This document shows, piece by piece, positions 1 through 9,775 of a DNA stretch of 64,000 nt (positions within the stretch are counted from its first letter, which is position 1; each line of letters opens with the position of its first letter). A model generated the notes under the pieces. The model ran no database searches and was not told the DNA's origin. It worked only from the letters and a program-made list of their open reading frames with translations. The position numbers and the translations under genes are program-made. This DNA comes from Bufo bufo (lineage: Eukaryota; Chordata; Amphibia; Anura; Bufonidae). The stretch covers positions 186,213,921-186,277,920 of the forward strand of contig NC_053393.1 in the NCBI RefSeq assembly GCF_905171765.1. The letters are read 5' to 3'.

Positions 1-6
1 GTGCAG

Positions 7-2426
7 TTAGCTGTGGCGTGGTGACAAAACTTTTCCACATCTCTGCCATGCTAACCCTGCCCTCAGAGGAGCTGGCCGTGACACAGCTGCGTTGGCGACC
101 TCTTGCTCCTCCTCTGCCTTCGCCTTGGGCTTCCACTGGTTCCCTGTGACATTTGGGAATGCTCTCAGTAGCGCGTCTACCAACGTGCGCTTGTACTCGC
201 GCATCTTCCTATCACGCTCCAGTGTAGGAAGTAAGGTGGGCACATTGTCTTTGTACCGGGGATCCAGCAGGGTGGCAACCCAGTAGTCCGCACACGTTAA
301 ATGTGGGCAACTCTGCTGTCGTTGCGCAGGCACTGCAGCATGTAGTCGCTCATGTGTGCCAGGCTGCCCAGAGGTAAGGACAAGCTGTCCTCTGTGGGAG
401 GCGTATCGTCATCGTCCTGTGTTTCCCCCCAGCCACGCACCAGTGATGGGCCCGAGCGCTTTGGGTGCCACCCCGCTGTGAACATGCTTCATCCTCATCC
501 TCCTCACCTCCTCCTCATCCTCGTCCTCCTCGTCCTCCAGTAGTGGGCCCTGTCTGGCCACATTTGTACCTGGCCTCTGGTGTTGCAAAAAACCTCCCTC
601 TGAGTCACTTCGAAGAGACTGGCCTGAAAGTGCTAAAAATGACCCCTCTTCCTCCTCTTCCTCCTGGGCCACCTCCTCTTCCATCATCGCCCTAAGTGTT
701 TTCTCAAGGAGACATAGAAGTGGTATTGTAACGCTGATAACGGCGTCATCGCCACTGGCCATGTTGGTGGAGTACTCGAAACAGCGCAACAGGGCACACA
801 GGTCTCGCATGGAGGCCCAGTCATTGGTGGTGAAGTGGTGCTGTTCCGCAGTGCGACTGACCCGTGCGTGCAGCAGCTGAAACTCCACTATGGCCTGCTG
901 CTGCTCGCACAGTCTGGTCCAGCATGTGCAAGGTGGAGTTCCACCTGGTGGGCACATCGCATATGAGGCGGTGAGCGGGAAGGCCGAAGTTACGCTGTAG
1001 CGCAGACAGGCGTGCAGCAGCAGGGTGTGAACGCCGGAAGCGCGAACAGACGGCCCAGCACTTTATGCAGCAGCTCTGACATGTCGGGGTAGTTGCGAAT
1101 GAACTTCTGCACCACCAAATTCAGCACATGCGCCAGGCAAGGGATGTGCGTCAAACGGCTAGTCCCAGAGCTGCAACGAGATTTCGCCCATTATCGCACA
1201 CACCAGGCCGGGCTTGAGGCTCACGGCAGCAACCACTCGTCGGTCTGTTGTTCTATACCCCGCCACAACACCTGTGCGGTGTGGGGCCTGTCCCCCAAAC
1301 ATATGAGTTTCAGAACGGCCTGCTGACGTTTACCCCCGGGCTGTGCTGAAGTTGGTGGTGAAGGTGTGTGGCTGACTGAATGAGCAGGTGGAAGAAGAGG
1401 AGGAGGAAGCTGAGTAGGAGGAGGAGGAGACAGGAGGCAAAGAATGTTGCCTGCGATCCTTGGCGGCGGAAGGACGTGCGCCAAACAGCTCTCCGCCTGG
1501 GGCCCAGCCGCCACTACATTTACCCAGTGTGCAGTTAGGGAGATATAGCGTCCCTGGCCGTGCTTACTGGTCCACGTATCTGTGGTTAGGTGGACCTTGC
1601 CACAGATGGCGTTGCGCAGTGCCACACTTGATTTTATCGGACACTTGGTTGTGCAGGGAAGGCACGGCTCTCTTGGAGAAGTAGTGGCGGCTGGGAACAA
1701 CATACTGTGGGACAGCAAGCGACATGAGCTGTTTGAAGCTGTCTGTGTCCACCAGCCTAAATGACAGCATTTCATAGGCCAGTAGTTTAGAAATGCTGGC
1801 ATTCAGGGCCAGGGATCGAGGGTGGCTAGGTGGGAATTTACGCTTTCTCTCAAATGTTTGTGAGATGGAGAGCTGAACGCTGCCGTGTGACATGGTTGAG
1901 ATGCTTGGTGACGCAGGTGGTGGTGTTGGTGGTACATCCCATGTTTGCTGGGCGGCAGGTGCCAACGTTCCTCCAGAGGCGGAGGAAGAGGCCGAGGCGG
2001 CGCAGCAGCAGAAGAGGCCGAGGCGGCAGCAGCAGAAGAGGTAGCAGGGGGAGCCTGAGTGACTTCTTTGTTTTTAAGGTGTTTACTCCACTGCAGTTCA
2101 TGCTTTGCATGCAGGTGCCTGGTCATGCAGGTTGTGCTAAGGTTCAGAACATTAATGCCTCGCTTCAGGCTCTGATGGCACAGCGTGCAAACCTCTCGGG
2201 TCTTGTCGTCAGCACATTGTTTAAAGAAGTGCCATGCCAGGGAACTCCTTGAAGCTGCCTTTGGGGTGCTCGGTCCCAGATGGCGGCGGTCAGTAGCAGG
2301 CGGAGTCTCTTGGCGGCGGGTGTTCTGATTTTGCCCACTGCTCCCTCTTTTGCTACGCTGTTGGCTCGGTCTCACCACTGCCTCTTCCTCCGAACTGTGA
2401 AAGTCAGTGGCACGACCTTCATTCAT
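7..2426 (-). pseudogene. hAT transposase (BED-finger type), frameshifted
   Basis: Broken transposase read from 2426 leftwards. The 1803-2426 segment carries a BED zinc finger: CTLCHQS, then TRHLHAKHELQWSKHLKNKE, with the C-x2-C and H-x4-H pattern seen in ZBED and hAT transposases. A frame change near 1965 leads to SLALNASISKLLAYEMLSFR and a VPSRHYFS segment. Another change gives HLTTDTWTSKHGQGRYISLT, which holds the first catalytic Asp of the RNase H-like fold. The 409-957 segment (FTTNDWASMRDLCALLRCFE) is the helical insertion region typical of these proteins, followed by an acidic Glu tract. The 7-333 segment contains LLDPRYKDN, a conserved late motif. At least four frame changes are needed to read through it, so it is inactive. 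Family assignment is secure; subfamily is not. Confidence 0.85.
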
Positions 2427-3111
2427 GTGGGGTCTAGGACCTCATCGTCCCCTGCATCGTCTTCCACCCAGTCTTGATCCTGACCTCCTGTTCAGTCTGC
2501 ACACTGCAGAAAGACGGCAGCAGTTGGCACCTGTGTTTCGTCATCATCAGAGACGTGCTGAGGTGGTATTCCCATGTCCTCATCATCAGAAACATAAGTG
2601 GTGTGCGTTAGTGCATTCTATCTCTTCCACCCTGGGGAAGGGCTAGGTGGATGCCCTTGGGAAACCCTGGCAGCAGAGTCTTCAAACAGCATAAGAGACT
2701 GCTGCATAACTTGAGGCTCAGACAGGTTTCCCTGATATGCATGGGGGGTGATGTGACAGACTGATGGGCTTGGTTTTCATGCGCCATCTGTGCGCTTTCT
2801 GCAGAAGACTGGGTGGAGATAATGTGAACGTGCTGGATCCACTGTCGGCCACCCAATTGACTAATGCCTGTACCTGCTCAGGCCTTACCATCCTTAGAAC
2901 GGCATTGGGCCCACCAAATATCGCTGTAAATTCTGCTGGCTACTGGGACCTGAGGTAGTTGGTTCACTAGGACGTGTGGCTGTGGCAGAACGGCCACGTC
3001 CTCTCCCAGCACCAGAGGGTCCACTAACCACCTCCACGACCCATGTCCACGTCGCGTCCTCTTATAGATGTTTTCCTCATTGTTCCCGTTCACCCACAAT
3101 TCTGAAATGGC

Positions 3112-3840
3112 AAAATTTGGGAATAGTTTTTCACCCAGAACAAAAACTGTGCTTTTACGGTCACTACAAATAATTTGACCAGCTAAACAGTACAGATTTG
3201 GTTGAATAGAAATGTGAGTCCTATTTTTTTTTGCGCTGTGTGACAGGTATACGTTTAATCACAGAATTAGACTTGTATCTGCACGGTAGCGTGTGTGTTA
3301 AGTATTTCTGAATGACACTATCAGCACCTTGAATCTAAGATATCCTTTTTGGGATAGATTTCCAGTAGGCCTCATATAGCATAAACTACTTATTTTGAGA
3401 ATGTCAAATTTGGGAATAGTTTTTCAACCCAGAACAAAAACTGTGCTTTTACGGTCATTACAAATAACTTGACCAGCTCAAACAGTACAGATTTGGTTGA
3501 ATAGAAATGTGAGACCTATTTTTTTTTGCGCTGTGTGACAGGTATAGGTTTAATCACAGAATTAGACTTGTATCTGCACGGTAGCGTGTGTGTTAAGTTT
3601 TTCTGAATGACACTATCAGCACCTTGAATCTAAGATATCCTTTTTGGGATAGATTTCAAGTAGGCCTCACATAGCATAAACTACTTAGTTATTTTGAGAA
3701 TGTCAAATTTTGGAATAGTTTTTCACCCCAGAACAAAAACTGTGCTTTTACGGTCACTACAAATAACTTGACCAGCTAAAACAGTACAGATTTGGTTGAA
3801 TAGAAATGTCAGGTCTATTTTTTAGGCGCTGGGTGACAGG
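3112..3840. repeat. ~295-bp tandem repeat, about 2.5 copies, inside hAT copy 1
   Basis: The phrase AATTTGGGAATAGTTTTTCA recurs near 3114, 3407 and (with one change) 3703, a spacing of about 294-296 bp. Each unit carries AGAACAAAAACTGTGC and the later phrase GTGTGACAGGTATA. It lies in the untranslated 5' part of the transposon, upstream of the transposase start, and is absent from the corresponding part of the copy at 27.6-28.3 kb, which has different tandem repeats. Confidence 0.9.
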
Positions 3841-3849
3841 CTCAACTTG

Positions 3850-4215
3850 CCCCTGATGTAGTATATGGCCAAAAAATAACCACACTATTGATGGTTAAAT
3901 GCACTTGGGTGACACAGGCTCAGCCTGCACCTGATGTAGTATATGGCCAAAAATTAACCACACTGTTGATGGTTAAATTCACTTGGGTGACACAGGCTCA
4001 GCCTGCACCTGATGTAGTATATGGCCAAAAATTAACCACACTGTTGATGGTTAAATGCACTTGGGTGACACAGGCTCAGCCTGCACCTGATGTAGTATAT
4101 GGCCAAAAAATAACCAGACTGTTGATGGTTAAATGCACTTCGGTGACACAGGCTCAGCCTGCAGCTGATGTAGGATATAGCAAAAAATAACCACACTATT
4201 GATGGTTAAAAGCAC
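3850..4215. repeat. 78-bp tandem repeat, about 4.5 copies
   Basis: Units start with TTGATGGTTAAATGCACTT near 3884, 3962, 4040, 4118 and 4196. The 78-bp period is a multiple of three, so the plus strand stays open from 3888 to 4190 with a 26-residue repeat; that is an artefact of the repeat and not a gene. It is part of the hAT 5' noncoding region. Confidence 0.9.
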
Positions 4216-4599
4216 TTGGTGGTAGCTTGTGCTGGCGCACCACAAGCCACAAGATGGCCGCCGATTACCCCAGAAAAAAAGTGATCTAAAAACGCTCTGG
4301 GCAGCCTAAAAAAAGTGAGCAAGTCGATATTAGCACTTCAACGATCCACCAGCTGGAGATCGATCACAGAATGAAGTCTTTTGGAGGAGTTAATCTGCCT
4401 AATCTCGCCCTAACGTCGCAGCAGCAACCTCTCCCTAGCTTGAATCAGCAGAGTGACGTGCAGCGCTACGTGACCCAAGCTTATATAGAGGCTGGGTCAC
4501 ATGCTGCACTGGCCAATCACAGCCATGCCAATAGTAGGCAAGGCTGTGATGGCCTCTTGGGGCAAGTAGTATGACGCTTGTTGATTGGCTGCTTTGCAG

Positions 4600-4742
4600 C
4601 CTTTCAAAAAGCGCCTAGAAAGCGCCGAACACACGAACCCGAACCCGACTTTTACGAAAATGTTCGGGTTCGGGTCCGTGTCACGGACACCCCAAAATTC
4701 GGTACGAACCCGAACTATACAGTTCGGGTTCGCTCATCCCTA
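4600..4742. repeat. hAT terminal and subterminal palindromes
   Basis: Dense alternation of GTTCGGGTTCGG and its complement GAACCCGAACCC at 4636-4735 forms several short hairpins just inside the element tip. The same motif set occurs at both ends of the 22770-28824 element. Such clustered subterminal repeats are usual transposase-binding regions in hAT elements (family knowledge); binding here is inferred. Confidence 0.7.
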
Positions 4743-5673
4743 TTTGCTGTGTCTGTCAGCGTAGTGTCCAGAGCATGGAGGCGCTACCAGGAGGAAGGCC
4801 AGTACATCAGGAGACGTGGAGGAGGCCGTAGGAGGGCAACAACCCAGCAGCAGGACCGCTACCTCCGCCTTTGTGCAAGGAGGAACAGGAGGAGCACTGC
4901 CAGAGCCCTTAAAAATGACCTCCAGCAGGCCACAAATGTGCATGTGTCTGCTCAAACGGTCAGAAACAGACTCCATGAGGGTGATATGAGGGCCCGACGT
5001 CCACAGGTGGGGGTTGTGCTTACAGCCAAACACCGTGCAGGACGTTTGGCATTTGCCAGAGAACACCAAGATTGGCAAATTCGCCACTTGCGCCCTGTGC
5101 TCTTCACAGATGAAAGCAGGTACACACTGAGCACATGTGACAGACGTGACAGAGTCTGGAGACGCCGTGGAGAACGTTCTGCTGCCTGCAATATCCTCCA
5201 GCATGACCGGTTTGGCATTGGGTCAGTAATGGTGTGGGGTGGCATTTCTTTGGAGGGCCTCCATGTGCTCGCCAGAGGTAGTCTGACTGCCATTAGGCAC
5301 CGAGATGAGATCCTCAGACCCCTTTGTGAGACCATATGCTGGTGCGGTTGGCCCTGGGTTCCTCCTAATGCAAGACAATGCTAGACCTCATGTGGCTGGA
5401 GTGTGTCAGCAGTTCCTGCAAGACGAAGGCATTGATGCTATGGACTGGCCCGCCCGTTCCCCAGACCTGAATCCAATTGAGCACATCTGGGACATCATGT
5501 CTCGATCTGTCCACCAACGTCACGTTGCACCACAGACTGTCCAGGAGTTGGCAGATGCTTTAGTCCAGGTCTGGGAGGAGATCCCTCAGGAGACCGTCCG
5601 CCACCTCATCAGGAGCATGCACAGGCGTTGTAGGGAGGTCATACAGGCACGTGGAGGCCACACACACTACTGA
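4743..5673 (+). pseudogene. Tc1 transposase, truncated and frameshifted
   Basis: A DDE transposase of the Tc1/mariner superfamily. The reading begins inside the second helix-turn-helix ([15 protein letters not shown]) with the basic GRRR hinge, then [10 protein letters not shown] with the first catalytic Asp, [18 protein letters not shown] with the second Asp, and SPDLNPIEHIWD with the final acidic residue. One frame change near 5310-5330 separates the first part (to about 5310) from the second (5305-5673, ending ARGGHTHY and stop). Apart from the missing N-terminus and that shift, the catalytic motifs are all present. It is inactive as it stands. Confidence 0.9.
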
Positions 5674-5908
5674 GCCTCATTTTGACTTGTTTTAAGGACA
5701 TTACATCAATGTTGGATCAGCCTGTAGTGTGTTTTTCCACTTTAATTTTGAGGGTGACTCCAAATCCAGACCTCCATGGGTTGAAAAATTTGATTTCCAT
5801 TCTTTTATTTTTGTGTGATTTTGTAAAGAACAAAGTATTTTAGAAGAATATTTAATTAACTCAGATCTAGGATGTGTTATTTTTGTGTTCCCTTTATTTT
5901 TTTGAGCA

Positions 5909-5913
<5 letters not shown>
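4743..5913 (+). mobile_element. Tc1-like transposon, 5' part missing
   Basis: The transposase coding region runs from just inside the hAT tip to the stop at 5673, followed by about 240 bp of 3' sequence ending in the inverted-repeat end CCCTTTATTTTTTTGAGCAG and TA at about 5912. The left inverted repeat and the N-terminal codons are missing, exactly at the hAT junction. If the hAT is an insertion, the missing part should lie beyond the hAT's other end outside the window. The right end runs into a (TA)n tract. Confidence 0.85.

Positions 5914-5949
<36 letters not shown>
5911..5949. repeat. (TA)n microsatellite
   Basis: About 19 TA units lie between the Tc1 end and the hAT MITE start. Three further elements to the right are also bordered by TA tracts, consistent with repeated insertion into, or growth of, TA-rich target sites. 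Confidence 0.95.
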
Positions 5950-5952
<3 letters not shown>

Positions 5953-6119
5953 GGCTTTTTTTCTCAGAGAAAAGGTGGTGGAACTCACCCCCCCTCCCCT
6001 GGCCATGCCCCTACCCACCCCTAGGACCGCCCCCTAAAACCGCCCCTTTAGAGAGCAAGGATGCAAGTAAAATTTGGGGGGGGGCTATAAAAGTCCAGCC
6101 CAGCAAAGAAACCCCCCAG

Positions 6120-6380
6120 ATGGGGATGGCACTGTTAATGGGGAATCTGGGGATGGCACTGTTAATGGGGGGTCTGTGGATGGCACTGTTATGGGGTGGA
6201 GGATCTGTGGATGGCACTGTTATGGGGGATCTGTGGATGGCATCCACAGATCCCCCATCCTATAACAGTGCCATCCACAGACCCCCCCCCCATAACAGTG
6301 CCATCCACAGACCCCCCCACCCCATAACAGTGCCATCCACAGACCCCCCCCTTAACAGTGCCATCCACAGACCCCCCATT
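6120..6380. repeat. Inverted minisatellite, unit ~24 bp
   Basis: Four to five units of CTGTGGATGGCACTGTTA(A)TGGGG run up to about 6243. The array then continues in reverse complement (ATAACAGTGCCATCCACAG) to about 6378, so the array itself is a palindrome with its centre near 6241. The unit core is close to that of the minisatellite at 20036-20800. Confidence 0.9.
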
Positions 6381-6750
6381 GCTGCTCCAGTACAGTTATA
6401 AAATGTGTAATTCAATTAATAATGATTCATGCTGCCCCCTCTGTAGTATAACATTCAATATATCCTACTCACAGGGCTACTGTTATATCGTAATGCAGGC
6501 CGGCCGGGCAGACGAGCGGCAGAGTGACTGACTGATGTCACGTGCCTGCGCCGGCTGCTTCATTCATAAAGTAGGCCGGGCAGGAACGTGACATCAGTCA
6601 GTCACGCTGCCGCTCGTCTGCCCGGCCGGCCTGCATTACGATATAACAGTAGCCCTGTGAGTAGGATATATTGAATGTTATACTACAGAGGGGGCAGCAT
6701 GAATCATTATTATTTGAATTACACATTTTATAACTGTACTGGAGCGGCGG
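6378..6750. repeat. ~165-bp-arm palindrome
   Basis: The sequence from GCTCCAGTACAGTTATAAAA to TGACTGATGTCACGT is inverted almost exactly at about 6585-6750, with a GC-rich centre near 6565. It forms the core of the MITE at 5950-6904 and predicts a very stable cruciform or hairpin. Confidence 0.9.
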
Positions 6751-6908
6751 GGCCAGAGCACAGTGAACGCACCGGCCCCCAGCTCCTCCTCCCAGTCCCT
6801 CCCCGCTGATACATCGCAGCCTGAGATGCTGGAGCATGGCAGGCTGCGATGTCAAATAGTGGAGGAACGCCGTTCCGGTGCGTTCCGCCAGAAAAAAAGC
6901 CCTGTATA

Positions 6909-7962
6909 TACACTCACCTAAAGAATTATTAGGAACACCATTCTAATACAGTGTTGGACCCCCTTTTGCCTTCAGAACTGCCTTAATTCTACGTGGCATT
7001 GATTCAACAAGGTGCTGATAGCATTCTTTAGAAATGTTGGCCCATATTAATAGGATAGCATCTTGCATTTGATGGAGATTTGAGGGATGCACATTCAGGG
7101 CACGAAGCTCCCGTTCCACCACATACCAAAGATGCTCTATTGGGTTGAGATCTGGTGACTGTGGGGGCCATTTTAGTACAGTGAACTCATTATCATGTTC
7201 AAGAAACCAATTTGAAATGATTCGAGCTTTGTGACATGGTGCATTATCCTGCTGGAAGTAGCCATCAGAGGATGGATACATGTTCTCATTCTGTTTACGC
7301 CAAATTCGGACTCTACCATTTGAATGTCTCAACAGAAATCGAGACTCATCAGACCAGGCAACATTTTTCCAGTCTTCAACAGCCCAATTTTGGTGAGCTC
7401 GTGCAAATTGTAGCCTCTTTTTCCTATTTGTAGTGGAGATAAGTGGTACCCGGTGGGGTCTTCTGCTGTTGTAGCCCATCCGCCTCAAGGTTGTGCGTGT
7501 TGTGGCTTCACAAATGCTTTGCTGCATATCTCGGTTGTAACGAGTGGTTATTTCAGTCAACGTTGCTCTTCTATCAGCTTGAATCAGCCGGCCCATTCTC
7601 CTCTGACCTCTAGCATCCACAAGGCATTTTTGCCCACAGGACTGCCGCATACTGGATGTTTTTCCATTTTCACACCATTCTTTGTAAACCCTAGAAATGG
7701 TTGTGCGTGAAAATCCCAGTAACTGAGCAGATTGTGAAATACTCAGACCGGCCCGTCTGGCACCAACAACCATGCCACGCTCAAAATTGCTTAAATCACC
7801 TTTCTTTCCCATTCTGAAATTCAGTTTGGAGTTCAGGAGATTGTCTTGACCAGGACCACCCCCCTAAATGCATTGAAGCAACTGCCATGTGATTGGTTGA
7901 CTAGATAATTGCATTAATGAGAAATAGAACAGGTGTTCCTAATAATTCTTTAGGTGAGTGTA
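6909..7962 (-). mobile_element. Tc1-like transposon, both ends present
   Basis: Perfect 29-bp inverted ends: CACTCACCTAAAGAATTATT plus nine more bases at 6911-6939, and their complement at 7932-7960, bordered by TA on both sides. Length is about 1.05 kb against the roughly 1.2 kb expected for a full family member. The difference is explained by an internal deletion in the transposase gene. Confidence 0.92.
6943..7812 (-). CDS. Tc1 transposase, open but internally deleted (289 aa)
   Basis: The reading frame starts MGKKGDLSNFERGMVVG and is uninterrupted to KAKGGPTLY. Visible parts: N-terminal helix-turn-helix (ISQSAQLLGFSRTTISRVY, about residues 26-44), a second DNA-binding domain to about residue 125, WSDESRFLLR with the first catalytic Asp (about 154), QQDNAPCHKA with the second (about 189), and SPDLNPIEHLW with the third acidic residue (about 220). 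Tc1 proteins normally have about 340 residues and about 90 residues between the first two Asp; here the gap is only about 35, and the VMVWG-type block is missing between NENMYPS and SDGYFQQD. The deletion keeps the frame. The catalytic fold is probably destroyed, so the element is likely non-autonomous despite its open frame. Confidence 0.85.
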   Translation of the reverse strand: MGKKGDLSNFERGMVVGARRAGLSISQSAQLLGFSRTTISRVYKEWCENGKTSSMRQSCGQKCLVDARGQRRMGRLIQADRRATLTEITTRYNRDMQQSICEATTRTTLRRMGYNSRRPHRVPLISTTNRKKRLQFARAHQNWAVEDWKNVAWSDESRFLLRHSNGRVRIWRKQNENMYPSSDGYFQQDNAPCHKARIISNWFLEHDNEFTVLKWPPQSPDLNPIEHLWYVVERELRALNVHPSNLHQMQDAILLIWANISKECYQHLVESMPRRIKAVLKAKGGPTLY

Positions 7963-7978
7963 TATATATATATATATA

Positions 7979-8915
7979 CAGTACAGACCAAAAGTTTGGA
8001 CACACCTTCTCATTCAAAGAGTTTTCTTTATTTTCATGACTGAAAATTGTAGATTCACACTGAAGACATCAAATCTATGAATTAACACATGTGGAATTAT
8101 ATACATAACCAACAAGTGTGAAACAATTGAAAATATGTCATATTCTAGGTTATTCAAAGTAGCCACCTTTTGCTTTGATTACTGCTTTGCACACTCTTGG
8201 CATTCTCTTGATGAGCTTCAAGAGGTAGTCCCCTGAAATGGTTTTCACTTCACAGGTGTGCCCTGTCAGGTTTAATAAGTGGGATTTCTTGCCTTATAAA
8301 TGGGGTTGGGACCATCAGTTGCGTTGAAAAGAAGTCAGGTGGATACACAGCTGATAGTCCTATTTAATAGACTGTTAGAATTTGTATTATGGCAAGAAAA
8401 AAGCAGCTAAGTAAAGAAAAACGAGTGGCCATCATTACTTTAAGAAATGAAGGTCAGTCAGTCAGTCGAAAAATTGGGAAAACTTTGAAAGTAAGGGCTA
8501 TTTGACCATGAAGGAGAGTGATGGGGTGCTGCGCCAGATGACCTGGCCTCCACAGTCACCGGACCTGAACCCAATCGAGATGGTTTGGGGTGAGCTGGAC
8601 CGCAGAAGGAAGGCAAAAGGGCCAACAAGTGCTAAGCATCTCTGGGAACTCCTTCAAGACTGTTGAAAGACCATTTCAGGGGACTACCTCTTTAAGCTCA
8701 TCAAGAGAATGCCAAGAGTGTGCAAAGCAGTAATCAAAGCAAAAGGTGGCTACTTTGAAGAACCTAGAATATGACATATTTTCAGTTGTCTCACACTTGT
8801 TTGTTATGTATATAATTCCACATGTGTTAATTCATAGTTTTGATGCCTTCATAGTCATGAAAATAAAGAAAACTCTTTGAATGAGAAGGTGTGTCCAAAC
8901 TTTTGGTCTGTACTG
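7979..8915 (+). mobile_element. Internally deleted Tc1 derivative, copy 1
   Basis: Ends are CAGTACAGACCAAAAGTTTG and its complement, bordered by TA. The inverted repeats are unusually long: about 265 bp on the left (7979-8243) and 245 bp on the right. They include an inverted copy of the last roughly 27 transposase codons next to the left end. Between them is a short start region (ATG at 8389, MARKKQLSKEKRVAIITLRN) joined directly to the SPDLNPIEMVWGELD segment near the C-terminus. The same junction occurs in the copy at 41889-42828, so this is an amplified deletion form. Confidence 0.9.
8389..8790 (+). pseudogene. Tc1 transposase remnant (N- and C-terminal pieces)
   Basis: About 34 N-terminal residues, including EGQSVSRKIGK of the first helix-turn-helix, then a frameshifted junction to QMTWPPQSPDLNPIEMVWGE, AKHLWELLQDC, one stop, and KRMPRVCKAVIKAKGGYFEE. 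The whole middle, with the first two catalytic Asp, is deleted. It cannot make transposase. Confidence 0.88.
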
Positions 8916-9027
8916 TATATATATATATATTGTGAGGCAGTGTCAGGCCTCATATGTGAAGAGTGAAGATATGTGTCTCCTAGGATGGTGCAGGAAACCT
9001 ATCAGAGGAGATGTATGGTATGATTTA

Positions 9028-9347
9028 GGCCTCATGCACACGACCGTTCCTTTTTTCGCGGTCCGCAAACCACGGATCCGCAAAAAACGGAAGCCGCCCG
9101 TGTGCCTTCCGCAATTTGCGGAACGGGCGGCCCATTGTAGAAATGCCTATTCTTGTCCGCAAAACGGACAAGAATAGGACATGCTATATATTTTTTGCAG
9201 GGCCTCAGAACGGAGCAACGGATGCGGACAGCACACGGAGTGCTGTCCGCATCTTTTGCGGCCCCATTGAAGTGAATGGGTCCGCACCTGAGCCGCAAAA
9301 ACTGCGGTTCGGATGCGGACCCGAAAAACGGTCGTGTGCATGAGGCT
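9028..9347. mobile_element. TTA-flanked (PIF/Harbinger-like) MITE, 320 bp
   Basis: An 18-bp inverted end GCCTCATGCACACGACCG lies at 9029-9046 and its complement at 9329-9346, flanked by TTA at 9025-9027 and 9348-9350. The right arm of the enclosing foldback lacks it and reads straight across the site, so the TTA duplication is directly supported. The interior is a chain of short GC-rich palindromes (CCGCAAA..., GGACAAGAATAGGACATG). The Harbinger-type call rests on the 3-bp TTA target; no transposase is present. Confidence 0.8.
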
Positions 9348-9706
9348 TTACTGTGTTTTTCCCATGATCACCTGGCCTGGGATGAGGCCAGGTGCGATAA
9401 TCACTTGGGGATAAAGCATTCCTCAGTGTGTGAGAGGAGGGGAGGTCCCAGGGAACAGACCTGCAGAGGCTCTGTGTGGTCCCAGCCAGGAGGGCTGGGC
9501 AGCCAAAAGGGGAACCAGCGACGCCTGAAGAAGAGAGGTGTCGCATGGTCAGAGTCCGGAAAACTGCTGGACCATATCCCCCCAAGGTATTTTGCTGCTT
9601 CCACCAGGAGGACTGGTGGGTTGCACTGGTCGAAGCTAGGAGGCTGTCGGACCAAAGCCGAATACCGCAGTTTGAACACTGAGCTAGAGGTGAGTTTGGG
9701 AAAACC

Positions 9707-9775
9707 TCTGTATAGTGGTAAGTATCCCTTCCTGTCATGCGGGAGATCAGGGTTCGATTCCTCGACGGGGAGCCA
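9707..9775 (+). pseudogene. tRNA-Asp(GTC)-like sequence with encoded CCA
   Basis: From TATAGTGGTAAGTATCCC (D-arm and A-box region) through TGTC (anticodon GTC at 9734-9736), CGGGAGATCAGG, the B box GGTTCGATTCC (9751-9761) and CGACGGGGAG, ending in CCA at 9773-9775, the order matches eukaryotic tRNA-Asp closely. The 5' acceptor strand is lost or altered. CCA is not encoded in eukaryotic tRNA genes, so this was copied from a mature tRNA by reverse transcription. Read on the minus strand it is TGGCTCCCCGTCG, the form of a retroelement primer-binding site, preceded by ...TTACA and two bases. Confidence 0.75.

Larger units (their letters stand above)
1..4742 (-). mobile_element. hAT DNA transposon, copy 1 (left end outside window)
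   Basis: This is the 5' two-thirds to three-quarters of a hAT transposon whose transposase reads right to left. The right terminus is a GTTCGGGTTCG-rich palindromic stretch ending ...TTCGCTCATCCCTA at 4742, the inverse of a TAGGGATGAGCGAA-type tip. The same gene order and terminal style occur in the element at 22770-28824, about 6 kb long and in the same orientation, so roughly the last quarter of this copy, including the C-terminal dimerisation domain, should lie left of position 1. Directly right of the tip the sequence changes to the middle of a Tc1 transposase gene, which suggests that the hAT inserted into a Tc1 element. Confidence in hAT identity is high; the exact tip base is less certain. 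Confidence 0.85.
5950..6904. mobile_element. hAT-type MITE with 15-bp inverted ends
   Basis: The left tip CAGGGCTTTTTTTCT (5950-5964) is perfectly inverted at 6890-6904. The flanking 8 bp are TATATATA on the left and TATATACA on the right, compatible with an 8-bp hAT duplication, though the TA-rich context weakens this. The interior has no coding capacity: it consists of an inverted minisatellite (6120-6380) and a long near-perfect palindrome (about 6378-6750). Non-autonomous. Confidence 0.8.

Noticed and set aside
3888..4190. 100-codon repeat protein on the plus strand
   Set aside because: The 78-bp DNA repeat keeps the frame open; there is no start context or composition typical of a protein.
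8200..8245. TTGATGAG...CCTGAAATGG as a third hammerhead motif
   Set aside because: The core lacks GAAA at the right distance and no GTC follows; the sequence is the coding tail of a Tc1 transposase.
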